A stretch of DNA of 64,000 nucleotides. It comes from Bacillus manliponensis. Lineage in GTDB: Bacteria > Bacillota > Bacilli > Bacillales > Bacillaceae_G. The notes below the pieces were generated by a model, which searched no databases, was not told where the DNA came from, and saw nothing but the letters and a program-made list of their open reading frames with translations. The stretch lies in NCBI RefSeq assembly GCF_000712595.1, contig NZ_JOTN01000010.1, positions 62,001 to 126,000 on the forward strand, given 5' to 3'. Within the stretch, counting starts at the first letter, position 1. Each line of letters opens with the position of its first letter. The translations under genes and the position numbers were made by a program. Below are positions 27,923-37,043 of the stretch, piece after piece.

Positions 27923-28363
27923 TTAACTCTGTTTTTGTTTTCTTATAAACTTATCTACAAGATTAAGTGAAATGAAAATGATTACAATTGTAAGAATCGC
28001 TTTATCTAATGGGCTTTCATATAGGCGCTCAAAGAATAGAGTTGCCTTCTCTGTATCAAAATTTAGTATAACTTTTACGATTAGTAAAAGTAAATTTGCA
28101 AACAAGGTAAATTGGGCCATAATGAAGCTGCCTTTAAACATCGCCCATCCACCAGATTTATTAAAGAAAAGAACAATCGCTGCGATCAAAAATGAAATAC
28201 CAACTCCACCCATTAAAATGAGCGTTGTCCAATTGTACCAAGGAATTTCAATTCCGTTTTGAACTCTCTCACTATATCTAAACCAAGTATACCAGATTGC
28301 GGCGCCTCCAAGCACGATGCTCATAAGAGAAAGTAGCCAAGTTGGTGTTGCTTTATTGTTCAT
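27923..28363 (-). CDS. Four-helix membrane protein of the TetR operon, function unknown
   Basis: A 146-residue protein with four hydrophobic segments (about residues 8-28, 45-66, 78-100 and 118-138) and a basic C-terminus (KFIRKQKQS). No family recognised. ATG 28363 follows caggggga 6 bases upstream; a longer frame to 28393 lacks a ribosome site. Pairing with a TetR regulator suggests a role in response to a small molecule, but nothing in the sequence shows transport. Confidence 0.8.
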   Translation of the reverse strand: MNNKATPTWLLSLMSIVLGGAAIWYTWFRYSERVQNGIEIPWYNWTTLILMGGVGISFLIAAIVLFFNKSGGWAMFKGSFIMAQFTLFANLLLLIVKVILNFDTEKATLFFERLYESPLDKAILTIVIIFISLNLVDKFIRKQKQS

Positions 28364-28404
28364 ATATGTTCCCCCTGAAAATTGATTGAACAAACAATTA
28401 TTTA

Positions 28405-28450
28405 TTTGATTGATTAATCAAAATATAACATAGAACGATTTAACCGTCAA
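28405..28450 (-). promoter_or_regulatory. Promoter and likely TetR operator
   Basis: On the minus strand TTGACG (28450-28445), 17 bases, TATATT (28427-28422) is a near-consensus promoter. Directly downstream, over the start point, lies the palindrome TTTGATTGATTAATCAAA (28405-28422, one mismatch). Confidence 0.65.
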
Positions 28451-28453
28451 TAT

Positions 28454-28482
28454 AAAAAGCGAACCAATTCGGTTCGCTTTTT
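28454..28482 (-). terminator. Terminator of the 53-residue ORF
   Basis: A 12-bp stem (aaaaagcgaacc with ggttcgcttttt) works on the minus strand with a T tract. Confidence 0.85.
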
Positions 28483-28642
28483 ATAATTTGTAAAAGTCTT
28501 CTTCTCTTAAAATTTCTTTTTTAATTGCTTCTTTTTTGTTTTCAATAGCAGGCAGCTTTTTGAAAGTTAGCAGCGAAACTCCGCGTAGCAATGCATAATA
28601 CAATTCAAGTGTATTTTGATTAGAAGAAATAATATGTTCCAT
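28481..28642 (-). CDS. 53-residue protein of unknown function
   Basis: ATG 28642 has AAGGAG 7 bases upstream and opens a 53-codon frame (MEHIISSNQNTLELYYALL...), amphipathic with a Lys/Glu-rich C-terminal half. The longer frame to 28726 has no ribosome site. A terminator lies at its end, which supports a real gene. No family recognised. Confidence 0.65.
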   Translation of the reverse strand: MEHIISSNQNTLELYYALLRGVSLLTFKKLPAIENKKEAIKKEILREEDFYKL

Positions 28643-28687
28643 ATGTAAACTCCTTTTACATGTATGTTTCCAATTTAGTTTACAATG

Positions 28688-28705
28688 TTTCACTAATTTG
28701 TGAAA
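28688..28705. promoter_or_regulatory. Inverted repeat between divergent genes
   Basis: TTTCAC-6-GTGAAA is a perfect 6-bp inverted repeat in the divergent region before adhA and the 53-residue ORF. It may be an operator; the arms are inverted relative to the Rex box, so Rex is not supported. Confidence 0.35.
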
Positions 28706-28892
28706 GAAATAACAACCTTTCGACACAACTAACCCTATTATTGTAGTGTTTCTTCCCTTAATATGAAGTTGAAAAGAGAAGGTTTCGTAGATTAAAAATT
28801 GAAAAAAATTATAATATGGTAGATTTAGTATTTTTTCTGTACTAATATAATTATGAAAACCTTTTCAAAAAGCGAGTGAAGGAGGAGTTCAT

Positions 28893-29909
28893 TTGAAAGC
28901 AGCTGTTGTAAGCCAATTTAAAGAGCGTTTAGAGGTAAAGGATGTTCCAAAACCAAAGGCAGGGCCAAATGAAGTGCTTGTACATATTCAGGCGTGCGGT
29001 GTTTGCCATACAGATTTGCATGCGGCGCATGGTGACTGGCCGGTAAAGCCAAAGCTTCCGCTCATTCCAGGGCATGAAGGAGTTGGGATAGTTGAATCTG
29101 TTGGAGAAGGTGTGAAGCATTTAAAAATTGGTGATCGCGTGGGGATTCCGTGGTTATACTCAGCGTGCGGCCATTGTGAATACTGTTTATCAGGACGTGA
29201 AACACTTTGCTTAGACCAACAAAATGCTGGATATTCTGTTGATGGTGGTTATGCGGAATATTGCATTGCGGCAGCAGATTATGTTGTAAAGGTTCCAGAA
29301 AACTTAAATTTCGTAGAGGCAGCTCCGCTATTTTGCGCTGGTGTAACAACTTACAAAGCGTTAAAAGTATCAGAAGCAAAACCTGGGGAATGGGTAGCAA
29401 TCTTTGGTATTGGTGGACTTGGACATTTAGCTTTGCAATATGCAAAGACAATGGGATTAAACGTTGTAGCAGTTGATACAGTTGATGAAAAGCTTGAACT
29501 CGCAAAAGAACTTGGTGCAGATTATGTTGTGAACCCTCTAAAAGAAGATGCTGCACTTTGGATTCATGAAAAGGTAGGCGGCGTACATGCTTCTATCTGT
29601 ACGGCCGTATCAAAACCGGCATTTGATGCAGCGTATCGTGCAGTGCGCCGCGGTGGGTCTTGTGTAGCGGTTGGTTTACCGCCAGAAATGATGGAAGTAC
29701 CAATTTTTGATACAGTATTAAATGCAGTTAAAATTGTTGGTTCCATTGTTGGTACACGTAAAGATTTGACAGAGGCGTTGCAATTTGCGGCAAAAGGAAA
29801 AGTAAAAGCAATGATTGAAACACGTCACCTCCATGAAATTAATGATGTGTTTACAGAAATGGAAGAAGGAAAAATTAACGGACGTGTCGTACTAGATATG
29901 ACAAAATAA
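28893..29909 (+). CDS. adhA: Zinc-dependent alcohol dehydrogenase
   Basis: Oxidises alcohols or reduces aldehydes with NAD(H). The 338-residue medium-chain enzyme has catalytic zinc ligands in CGVCHTDLH and GHEGVG, the four-cysteine structural zinc site ([15 protein letters not shown]) and the Rossmann motif GIGGLGHLA. The start is TTG at 28893 with GGAGGAG 6 bases upstream. Possible sigma-A -10 box TATAAT at 28846-28851; the -35 is weak. Monocistronic with a terminator. Confidence 0.94.
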   Translation: MKAAVVSQFKERLEVKDVPKPKAGPNEVLVHIQACGVCHTDLHAAHGDWPVKPKLPLIPGHEGVGIVESVGEGVKHLKIGDRVGIPWLYSACGHCEYCLSGRETLCLDQQNAGYSVDGGYAEYCIAAADYVVKVPENLNFVEAAPLFCAGVTTYKALKVSEAKPGEWVAIFGIGGLGHLALQYAKTMGLNVVAVDTVDEKLELAKELGADYVVNPLKEDAALWIHEKVGGVHASICTAVSKPAFDAAYRAVRRGGSCVAVGLPPEMMEVPIFDTVLNAVKIVGSIVGTRKDLTEALQFAAKGKVKAMIETRHLHEINDVFTEMEEGKINGRVVLDMTK

Positions 29910-29947
29910 GCATAAAACATAAAATAAAATGAAATAATAAACATACA

Positions 29948-29978
29948 AAGTCGGAGGGAAAGACCTCTGACTTTTTTC
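29948..29978 (+). terminator. Terminator of adhA
   Basis: aagtcggagg (29948-29957) pairs with cctctgactt (29964-29973, one G-T pair), then T6. Confidence 0.82.
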
Positions 29979-30145
29979 TTTCACATATGATGCTCATGGT
30001 TATGCATGTAAAGGTGTCTTTTCTAGCGGAAGGGACACTGCTATAATGTAAGAATAAAACTTTTCATATTGTTATGATTTAACATTTACCATGAGGTGGA
30101 AGCAACGTTGTATATAATATGCAATGTTGAAGGAGGAATAGATAC

Positions 30146-30637
30146 ATGGATTTATTACAACTGTTTAAATTACAAAAAGAATTAGATGACCGTATCATAC
30201 AAGAACATGGGGTACAGCCAAAAAAATTATTAAAAGAAAAAATGTTAGCTCTTCTTGTAGAAATCGGTGAACTTGCAAATGAAACACGCTGTTTTAAATA
30301 TTGGAGCAATAAGCCAGCTTCAGAGCGTAGAGTTGTACTTGAAGAATATGTAGATGGCTTACACTTTATCTTATCGATTGGAATTGATCTAGGGATTGAT
30401 AAAAACTTCTTATTTTATAAATGCGCACAAACAAGCAAAACAGAAGTGGAAATTTTCTTAGACACATATGCAAAAGCAATTCGCTTCAGTGAACAACCAT
30501 CCATTACAAACTACATTGAACTATTTACAAGTTATCTTCGTTTAGGACAAACTCTCGAATTCGATCAAGAGGAAATTGAAAAGGCATATTTAAGCAAAAA
30601 TGAAGTAAATCACGCACGCCAAACACAAGGATATTAA
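30146..30637 (+). CDS. Dimeric all-alpha dUTPase
   Basis: Hydrolyses dUTP to dUMP and pyrophosphate, keeping uracil out of DNA. The 163-residue protein belongs to the dimeric dUTPase_2 family related to MazG: the metal-binding acids are in [12 protein letters not shown] and [12 protein letters not shown]. Shine-Dalgarno aaggagg. This type is common in Firmicutes and their phages; no phage genes are nearby. Confidence 0.88.
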   Translation: MDLLQLFKLQKELDDRIIQEHGVQPKKLLKEKMLALLVEIGELANETRCFKYWSNKPASERRVVLEEYVDGLHFILSIGIDLGIDKNFLFYKCAQTSKTEVEIFLDTYAKAIRFSEQPSITNYIELFTSYLRLGQTLEFDQEEIEKAYLSKNEVNHARQTQGY

Positions 30638-30702
30638 TATTTTTTGAACATTTCAATTTGTTTATGTATAATGAATTGAATGAAGAAAAAGGAGGCACTG
30701 CA

Positions 30703-31788
30703 ATGAAACAATTAGATGCTACATTGACAATGCTAAAAGAACTAACAGATGCACGTGGTATCCCTGGGAACGAACGTGAACCGCGTGAAGTAATGAAGAA
30801 ATATATTGAACCATTTGCGAGTGAAATTTCAACAGATAACTTAGGAAGTCTAGTTGCGAAAAAAATCGGCGATGAAAACGGTCCGAAAATTATGGTAGCT
30901 GGTCATCTAGATGAAGTTGGCTTCATGATTACGCAAATTGATGATAAAGGATTCCTTCGTTTTCAAACGGTTGGTGGCTGGTGGTCACAAGTTATGCTTG
31001 CGCAGCGCGTTACGATCGTAACAAATAAAGGTGATGTAACTGGTGTTATCGGCTCGAAACCACCGCACATCTTACCTCCAGAAGCACGTAAAAAACCAGT
31101 TGATATTAAAGACATGTTTATTGATATCGGCGCTTCTAGTAGAGAAGAAGCGATGGAGTGGGGCGTACGTCCAGGAGATCAAGTTGTACCTTACTTTGAA
31201 TTCCAAGTAATGAACAATGAAAAAATGTTACTTGCGAAAGCTTGGGATAACCGTATTGGTTGTGCAATCGCAATTGATGTATTAAAAGGATTAAAAGATG
31301 AAAAGCATCCAAACATCGTATATGGTGTTGGAACGGTACAAGAAGAAGTAGGTCTTCGCGGTGCGAAAACATCTGCGAACTACATTCAGCCGGACATCGC
31401 ATTTGCGGTAGATGTTGGTATCGCTGGTGACACGCCGGGTATATCAGAAAAAGAAGCGCAAGGTAAAATGGGTGATGGTCCGCAAATCATTCTATATGAT
31501 GCTTCTGTCGTTGGACATAAAGGTCTTCGTGACTTCGTTGTTGGCGTAGCAGATGAGCTAAACATTCCGTATCAATACGATTCTTTAGCTGGCGGTGGTA
31601 CAGACGCAGGTGCAATTCACGTTTCGTTAAACGGTGTTCCGTCTATGTCGATTACAATTGCAACGCGTTACATTCACTCTCACGCAGCAATGTTACATCG
31701 CGATGATTACGAGAATGCAGTGAAATTAATTACAGAAGTAATTAAGCGTCTTGATGCAAACACTGTACATAATATTACATTTGATTGA
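30703..31788 (+). CDS. ysdC: M42 family metallopeptidase YsdC
   Basis: A 361-residue aminopeptidase of the M42 (TET-like) family with two metals. Ligands are visible in [37 protein letters not shown] and the C-terminal [10 protein letters not shown]. In B. subtilis ysdC lies next to rplT; here the TetR operon, adhA and dUTPase intervene. ATG 30703 follows aaaggaggc 7 bases upstream; the longer frame from 30658 lacks a ribosome site. Confidence 0.92.
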   Translation: MKQLDATLTMLKELTDARGIPGNEREPREVMKKYIEPFASEISTDNLGSLVAKKIGDENGPKIMVAGHLDEVGFMITQIDDKGFLRFQTVGGWWSQVMLAQRVTIVTNKGDVTGVIGSKPPHILPPEARKKPVDIKDMFIDIGASSREEAMEWGVRPGDQVVPYFEFQVMNNEKMLLAKAWDNRIGCAIAIDVLKGLKDEKHPNIVYGVGTVQEEVGLRGAKTSANYIQPDIAFAVDVGIAGDTPGISEKEAQGKMGDGPQIILYDASVVGHKGLRDFVVGVADELNIPYQYDSLAGGGTDAGAIHVSLNGVPSMSITIATRYIHSHAAMLHRDDYENAVKLITEVIKRLDANTVHNITFD

Positions 31789-31792
31789 TAAG

Positions 31793-31825
31793 AAAAGCGA
31801 AAGGATAATTCCTTTCGCTTTTTTC
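31793..31825 (+). terminator. Terminator of ysdC
   Basis: aaaagcgaaagg (31793-31804) pairs with cctttcgctttt (31811-31822), then Ts. Confidence 0.9.
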
Positions 31826-31849
31826 ATTATGTATCAAACAACTAAAATG

Positions 31850-31870
31850 CTGAGTGAAGTTTCACTTTAT
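31850..31870 (+). repeat. bcr1 3' end remnant
   Basis: Only the last 20 or so bases (gctgagtgaagtttcacTTTAT) of a bcr1 element remain. It abuts the istB remnant, whose stop codon falls inside the TTTAT. Confidence 0.6.
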
Positions 31871-31986
31871 ATCATGACCGTCAAGTAAGCTTCTCGTTGA
31901 TCTATTGCCATATACATAATGTCATCAATAATAACTAAATCAAAGTTTAAAATTCGTTTAACTATTGTTTGTGATTTTGTGTGCAA
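31867..31986 (-). pseudogene. Remnant of an IS21-family istB ATPase gene
   Basis: Minus-strand translation gives a stretch with Val-Lys-Arg-Ile-Leu, then Asp-Leu-Val-Ile-Ile-Asp-Asp-Ile-Met-Tyr-Met-Ala-Ile-Asp-Gln-Arg-Glu-Ala, the Walker B region of IstB helper proteins such as that of IS232. About 40 codons survive, without start or P-loop. It indicates that an IS21-type element once lay here, between ysdC and the NEAT-LRR gene. Confidence 0.55.
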
Positions 31987-32066
31987 AATATTGACTCAAA
32001 TCCAGTGAGCAAGTGGGTGGTTTGATCACACAAAAATCATAAAAATAGTTTTAGAAAGTTTTATCA

Positions 32067-32095
32067 TTGACAACGATAATGAAAATCATTATCAT
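32067..32095 (+). promoter_or_regulatory. Fur-controlled promoter of the NEAT-LRR gene
   Basis: TTGACA (32067-32072), 17 bases, TATCAT (32090-32095). The spacer and -10 box are covered by a Fur box, GATAATGAAAATCATTATC (32075-32093), close to the classic 19-mer. This predicts expression only under iron limitation. Confidence 0.85.
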
Positions 32096-32135
32096 CTAAT
32101 TGATAAACGAATTATATTATAAAGGGGATATAGCT

Positions 32136-34811
32136 TTGAAAAAAAATAACATTAGAGCATTATTAGTGGCTACAACATTAGTTGTTCCTTTCGCTGTTTA
32201 TCCTAGCGCAGCGCAAGCAGCAGTAACAATTGAAGCAAATAAAACGGAAGCACTAGCACCAGATCGTATATATGATGCTGAGATAAAAGTATATAAAGAT
32301 CAAAAAAATGAACCATCTATGGTTTCTCAATACTTAAAAGATCCTAAGTTGAAAATTGAGAATGGAAAGAAGTTTGTTATTGTAACTGTACAAGATAGCG
32401 ATTATTTTCAATATCTTAGAGTAGAAGATATGGATCAACCAGGTGTATTTCATGATGTAGAAGTATTGTCAGAGGATAAGAGAAAAAATGGAACGAAAGT
32501 AGTTCAATTTGAAATAGGAGAGTTATCGAAGAAGTATAATATGCAAATGCATATTCTTATTCCAGCAATTGGATACAATAATAAATATCAAGTTCAATTT
32601 GAAATTATAAATCCTAATGCAAATGATAACGGAACTGAAAATCCAGGTGATGGTTCTAATCCAGGTGATAACGGAACTGAAAATCCAGTTGATAGTAAAA
32701 ATGTGATAACAGATAAGAAATTAAGACAACTTGTTAATCAAAAAGTATTTAATAGAGAAGACTTAGATACACCAATTACGCAAGAAGAGTTACTACAAGT
32801 AAAAGAGTTATTTTTAAATACGAATGAGATTCTTGACTATAGCGCACTACAATATATGCCAAACTTAGAGTTTTTAACAATAACTCGTGCGAATATAAAA
32901 GATTTGACGTTCTTTTCGAATTTAAAACAAGTGAAAAAGTTAGCTATACGTAGCAGTGGAATTGAAGATGTAACGCCGCTTACTAAAATGGACAATTTAG
33001 AGTACCTTGATTTAAGCAGTAATAAAATTTCTAACGTTGCCCCGCTAAGTGAAATGAAAAATGTGAAAAGCTTGTTTTTATCGGGTAACCAAATTGAAGA
33101 TATTACTGCGTTAAGTAAAATGGAACAGTTAGAAACTTTAAATATAGCTAATAATAAAGTTTCCAATGTTGCTCCGTTAAGTGGATTGAAAAACCTAACA
33201 TATCTATCTTTATCGGGTAATCAAATTGAAGATATAACGCCATTATACACATTACCATTAACAGACTTAATAGCAACGCGTAATAAAATTAAAGACATTT
33301 CGGGAATTCATCAGTTGAATCAATTAGAAGATTTATCGTTAGGGAAAAATCAAATTGAAGATGTAACGCCGATTAGTCAAATGAGTCATCTTAAAGTATT
33401 AGAGTTAGATAATAACGAAATAAAAGATATTGCTTCGTTATCAAAACTAGCAAACTTAGAAAAAATTAATTTAGAAGCGAATTACATTTCGGATCTATCA
33501 CCAATTAGTAAGTTGGAAAAATTAATATATGTAAACTTTGTAGCAAATGAAATTCGTGATGTTAGACCGGTTGTGGAATTAAGTAAGCAAGCTTATATTA
33601 ATGTTCAAAATCAAAAAGTCTTTTTAGAAGAAACAGAAGTAAATAAAGAAGTGAAAATACCAATATATGAAAAGGATGGTAAAATCTCTACGAAAATTCG
33701 TTTGAAGAGTGAAGGCGGTGAATATAATAATGATGCGGTAAAATGGAGTACGCCAGGTGAGAAAGTATATGAATTTGGAGTAAAAGATCCATTTGCAGAT
33801 ACAGGGATTTTTTACACTGGTACAGTAATACAAAATGTTGTAGCTGAAGGAACAGAAACACCAGGCGGGGGAGACATAACGGCTCCAAGCAAACCAGAGG
33901 TACATGCTGTTACAGACAAAACAACAGAAGTAACCGGGAAAACAGAACCAAATGCAGTGGTAAGTGTTTTTGTGGATACAACAAAAATTGGATCAGCAGT
34001 TGCGGACAAAGACGGAAACTTTACCGTACAAATTCCAGCGCAAAAAGGCGAAACAGAGCTTACTGTTATCGCAGCGGACAAAGCGGGGAACAAAAGCGAG
34101 CCTGCTAAAGTAACTGTAAAGCAAAGTTATTCCGGATGGACAAAAATCGACAACAAGTGGTATTACTACAACACAGAAACACCGCAAACAAATTGGAGTT
34201 TCATCGATAACCAATGGTACTTCTTTAATAAAGAAGGCATCATGCAAACGAACTGGCAACAAATCAATGGAACATGGTACTACTTAAATGAAAATGGTGC
34301 TATGCAAACAGGATGGCAGCAAATCAATGGAATATGGTACTACTTAAATGAAAATGGTACAATGCAAACAGGATGGCAGCAAATCAATGGAACATGGTAC
34401 TACTTAAACGAAAATGGTACAATGCAAACAGGATGGAAACAAATTGGTGGAATATGGTACTGCTTAAACGAAAACGGTGCTATGCAAACAGGATGGAAAC
34501 AAATTGGTGGAACATGGTACTTCTTTAATGCAAGCGGTACAATGCAAACGGGATGGAAACAAATTGGTGGAACATGGTACTTCTTAAACGAAAACGGTGC
34601 TATGCAAACAGGATGGAAACAAATTGGTGGAACATGGTACTTCTTTAATACAAGCGGTACAATGCAAACGGGATGGAAACAAATTGGTGGAACATGGTAC
34701 TACTTAAACAAAAACGGTGCTATGCAAACAGGGTGGCAGCAAATCAATAGTACATGGTACTATTTCTACAATGACGGACATATGGCTGCAAACACAACAA
34801 TTGAAGGCTAA
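32136..34811 (+). CDS. NEAT-LRR-Ig surface protein with cell-wall-binding repeats (IlsA-like), C-terminus truncated by a stop
   Basis: Secreted surface protein of 891 residues. Order: signal peptide (1-28, cleaved after AAQA); NEAT haem-binding domain (about 30-160) with the haem-ligand motif YNNKY and a Ser/Tyr lip helix; Asn/Gly-rich linker; about 12 internalin-type 22-residue leucine-rich repeats; a bacterial Ig-like domain; and 11 repeats of about 20 residues (TGWKQIGGTWYYLNENGAMQ type) related to choline-binding or wall-binding repeats. IlsA of B. cereus, a haem and ferritin-binding protein, has NEAT and LRR with a different anchor, so this is a related but distinct architecture. TTG 32136 follows aagggga. 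The stop at 34809 appears to be a nonsense change. Confidence 0.88.
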   Translation: MKKNNIRALLVATTLVVPFAVYPSAAQAAVTIEANKTEALAPDRIYDAEIKVYKDQKNEPSMVSQYLKDPKLKIENGKKFVIVTVQDSDYFQYLRVEDMDQPGVFHDVEVLSEDKRKNGTKVVQFEIGELSKKYNMQMHILIPAIGYNNKYQVQFEIINPNANDNGTENPGDGSNPGDNGTENPVDSKNVITDKKLRQLVNQKVFNREDLDTPITQEELLQVKELFLNTNEILDYSALQYMPNLEFLTITRANIKDLTFFSNLKQVKKLAIRSSGIEDVTPLTKMDNLEYLDLSSNKISNVAPLSEMKNVKSLFLSGNQIEDITALSKMEQLETLNIANNKVSNVAPLSGLKNLTYLSLSGNQIEDITPLYTLPLTDLIATRNKIKDISGIHQLNQLEDLSLGKNQIEDVTPISQMSHLKVLELDNNEIKDIASLSKLANLEKINLEANYISDLSPISKLEKLIYVNFVANEIRDVRPVVELSKQAYINVQNQKVFLEETEVNKEVKIPIYEKDGKISTKIRLKSEGGEYNNDAVKWSTPGEKVYEFGVKDPFADTGIFYTGTVIQNVVAEGTETPGGGDITAPSKPEVHAVTDKTTEVTGKTEPNAVVSVFVDTTKIGSAVADKDGNFTVQIPAQKGETELTVIAADKAGNKSEPAKVTVKQSYSGWTKIDNKWYYYNTETPQTNWSFIDNQWYFFNKEGIMQTNWQQINGTWYYLNENGAMQTGWQQINGIWYYLNENGTMQTGWQQINGTWYYLNENGTMQTGWKQIGGIWYCLNENGAMQTGWKQIGGTWYFFNASGTMQTGWKQIGGTWYFLNENGAMQTGWKQIGGTWYFFNTSGTMQTGWKQIGGTWYYLNKNGAMQTGWQQINSTWYYFYNDGHMAANTTIEG
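34132..34790 (+). repeat. 60-bp tandem coding repeats
   Basis: About eleven 60-bp units, each a wall-binding repeat. Later units alternate in two types (YFF-N-SGT and YFL/YYL-N-NGA), i.e. a 120-bp higher-order repeat, suggesting recent pairwise duplication. Confidence 0.85.
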
Positions 34812-34852
34812 AAACTTGGTGCAAATGGTGCATTAATCTAATAAACTACGAG

Positions 34853-34880
34853 AAACCCGCCCTTTTGGGCGGGTTTTGCT
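34853..34880 (+). terminator. Terminator of the NEAT-LRR gene
   Basis: aaacccgccc (34853-34862) pairs with gggcgggttt (34867-34876); Ts follow. Confidence 0.9.
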
Positions 34881-34885
34881 TTTTA

Positions 34886-34955
34886 CCCCGATTGTTCGGG
34901 CTAACACTCAGTGGGGGATGAAGAAAACCCCTACTGAGTGTTAGTTTCACTTTAT
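34886..34955 (+). repeat. bcr1-type repeat, 3' part
   Basis: cccgattgttcggg, the actcagtgggg/cccctactgagtg hairpin and tttcacTTTAT (34951-34955) are present, the 5' half is not. The minus-strand gene next door stops inside the TTTAT. Confidence 0.75.
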
Positions 34956-35314
34956 ATCCCGCTCATTGCAGCTAGTGCTGTACCAATGCCCCCAACTATG
35001 CATATGATAGCGCCTGTAATAGAAATAGGTAAAAGACGATTATATATGCCAAGGATACAAGCAACAAGACCAGTAGTAGCGAAAATGCCCCAATAAACAG
35101 GAGTTGGAATGTTTGGCAATATCTCTCCGAACCCCCAGGCAGCAAACGGTAATATGATTTGTGTACAAGAGATAATTCCAAGCATACCAATTACTAGTTT
35201 CTTATATTTTACACCTTGTATGATTAGGAAAATGCCCCCGGCGATTCCTGTTAGTGCTAGTATTGGTACAAATGATACCCATAGCATAATGGGAAGTGCT
35301 TCCATGTTTGTCAA
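34952..35314 (-). CDS. Small membrane protein of unknown function
   Basis: A 120-residue protein with four hydrophobic segments (about 8-32, 40-62, 72-92 and 96-116), almost without charged residues in the second half. No family recognised. TTG 35314 has GGAGGAG 6 bases upstream; ATG 35305 is a possible alternative. Its TAA stop (34952-34954) lies within the bcr1 border, so the original C-terminus may have been altered by the repeat. Confidence 0.75.
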   Translation of the reverse strand: MTNMEALPIMLWVSFVPILALTGIAGGIFLIIQGVKYKKLVIGMLGIISCTQIILPFAAWGFGEILPNIPTPVYWGIFATTGLVACILGIYNRLLPISITGAIICIVGGIGTALAAMSGI

Positions 35315-35458
35315 TATAACTCCTCCTTGTTGTATTCTTTAGTTTACAATAAGAGGAGTATTTTGGATATTTGAAAATGAAAATCTAAATTTTTTGATAG
35401 AAATACATAAATGGAAAACGAATTAAAAGATGAGAAGAGTTAGAGAGGAGGGGAGTAT

Positions 35459-35992
35459 GTGAAAATCACAGATGAAAACGTTGTGAAAGAGTTGCGAAGC
35501 CGTAATGAAAAAGCGTTACACTTTATTATTGATATTTACGGTGGACTTATTACAAGTATTGTGCGAAAGCATTTGTTTTCACTAGAAGATATGCAGGAAG
35601 AATGCATCGATGATATATTGCTAGCGGTTTGGAATCATATCAAAAAGTTTGATGAAGAGAAAAATAGTTTGAAAAATTGGATTGCAGCTGTTTCAAAATA
35701 TAAAGCCATTGATACGTGTAGGAAATATATGAAGCAAGCGGAGAGAGATAGCCTAAATGAAGGGGTATACGTAACAATGACGGACCATGATGTAGTAAGT
35801 CTTGAAATGGAAAGAATGCTAGATCATTTAAAGAAAGAAGATAAAGAAATTTTTATGAAGCGGTACGTAGAAGAAGAGAGTGTAGAAGAAATTGCAGAGA
35901 GTATGGGGATGAAAAGTGGAGTTATTTATAATCGGTTATCGCGAGGGCGTCAAAAACTTCGTTCATTATTTTTACATAGCCGCGCGAAATAA
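35459..35992 (+). CDS. ECF-type RNA polymerase sigma factor
   Basis: A 177-residue sigma-70 family factor. Region 2 covers about residues 20-90 (IIDIYGGLI, then ILLAVWNHIKKFD) and region 4 about 120-172 (VEEIAESMGMKSGVIYNRLSRGRQKL). GTG start with gaggaggggag upstream. It runs directly into a DUF4179 gene and a TPR gene, forming a three-gene operon; the DUF4179 protein is its probable anti-sigma factor. Confidence 0.88.
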   Translation: MKITDENVVKELRSRNEKALHFIIDIYGGLITSIVRKHLFSLEDMQEECIDDILLAVWNHIKKFDEEKNSLKNWIAAVSKYKAIDTCRKYMKQAERDSLNEGVYVTMTDHDVVSLEMERMLDHLKKEDKEIFMKRYVEEESVEEIAESMGMKSGVIYNRLSRGRQKLRSLFLHSRAK

Positions 35993-36013
35993 ATGAAAAG
36001 TGAGGTGGCAAGA

Positions 36014-37030
36014 ATGAAAGACCCATTTGAAATGTTAAATGATGTTGAGGTAGATGTGAGCGATTATGAAGAAGTGTGTTTGAGTGATGTGGAGAAGAAG
36101 AGGATGAAAAGAAGGGTTAATAAAAAGTTAACAAAAAGACGTCATACAAAACGAAATATAACGGTGCTAGCAACAGCAGCGGTAGCATTTTTCTGTATAA
36201 TGACAGTGGATATGCGTAGCATGATTGCAGATATTCCGTTGATTGGTAGTAAAACGGAGGAATATGTGAATAGTAAAGAAGATTTAAAAGAGTATACAAC
36301 AACAGTAGGTCAAACTGTTTATGATAATAATGTAGAAGTACGTCTGGATGAAGTGCTGCTAGATGAGGGGAAAATTATTGTAAATAGTACATTTAAATCA
36401 AGTAGTACAGACTTGAAAGAAGCATTTGCGTGGCCAGATATTTATATTAATGGACAAAGAATTAATGGAGGCGGAAGTGGTGATACGAAAAAAGTAAATG
36501 ATTACACGTATACTTTCTTTTCTGCTATTGATTTGAGAGATGAAGAATTAAAGTGGATGGATGTGACGGGGGAGTTAAACATACAAGTTGTATATCGAGA
36601 TATTGAGTTTTCAAATACAGAGGATTCTATAAAAGGAGACTGGGGTTTTTCGTTTACTGCATCTGGTGATAAGTTAAAAGCTGATACAAAGATTATACCA
36701 ATTGGTAAAAAATTCACACTAGAGAATGGACAAAAAATTGAAGTAGAGGATTTGCGAATTTCTCCTGTATTAGTAAAATTGAATTATAAAATGTTAAATG
36801 GAAAAGAATTAGATGTAAAGTTTTTAGCGGAAGATCAAGATGGGAATGCGTTACAAGCTGTATCAGGGCTAACATTAGCGAAGGAGAGCTACTGGCGTTT
36901 TGGAAAGTTAGATGAAAGTGTGACTTCGATTACGTTTACTCCAGAGTTAACATCTGGTGAAGAAGGAAATCAGAAAACAGATTATTATAAAGTGTTAAGT
37001 GAGGAGTCATTTGAAGTTCAAGTTAATTAA
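36014..37030 (+). CDS. DUF4179 protein, probable anti-sigma factor
   Basis: A 338-residue single-pass membrane protein: cytoplasmic N-terminus of about 45 residues, basic stretch, membrane segment (about 47-63, ITVLATAAVAFFCIMTV), then a large extracytoplasmic domain of the DUF4179 family. This family commonly partners ECF sigma factors. ATG 36014 has gaggtgg 5 bases upstream, better than the ATG at 35993. The following TPR gene starts 13 bases after the stop. Confidence 0.83.
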   Translation: MKDPFEMLNDVEVDVSDYEEVCLSDVEKKRMKRRVNKKLTKRRHTKRNITVLATAAVAFFCIMTVDMRSMIADIPLIGSKTEEYVNSKEDLKEYTTTVGQTVYDNNVEVRLDEVLLDEGKIIVNSTFKSSSTDLKEAFAWPDIYINGQRINGGGSGDTKKVNDYTYTFFSAIDLRDEELKWMDVTGELNIQVVYRDIEFSNTEDSIKGDWGFSFTASGDKLKADTKIIPIGKKFTLENGQKIEVEDLRISPVLVKLNYKMLNGKELDVKFLAEDQDGNALQAVSGLTLAKESYWRFGKLDESVTSITFTPELTSGEEGNQKTDYYKVLSEESFEVQVN

Positions 37031-37043
37031 AGGGGAGAAATCT

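Noticed and set aside
28688-28705. Rex operator before adhA
   Set aside because: The arms (TTTCAC/GTGAAA) are inverted relative to the Rex consensus TTGTGA-N6-TCACAA; kept only as an unnamed inverted repeat.
34132-34790. Regular 60-bp repeats that could suggest a CRISPR array
   Set aside because: They are in-frame coding repeats with conserved Trp-Tyr spacing and no spacer structure.
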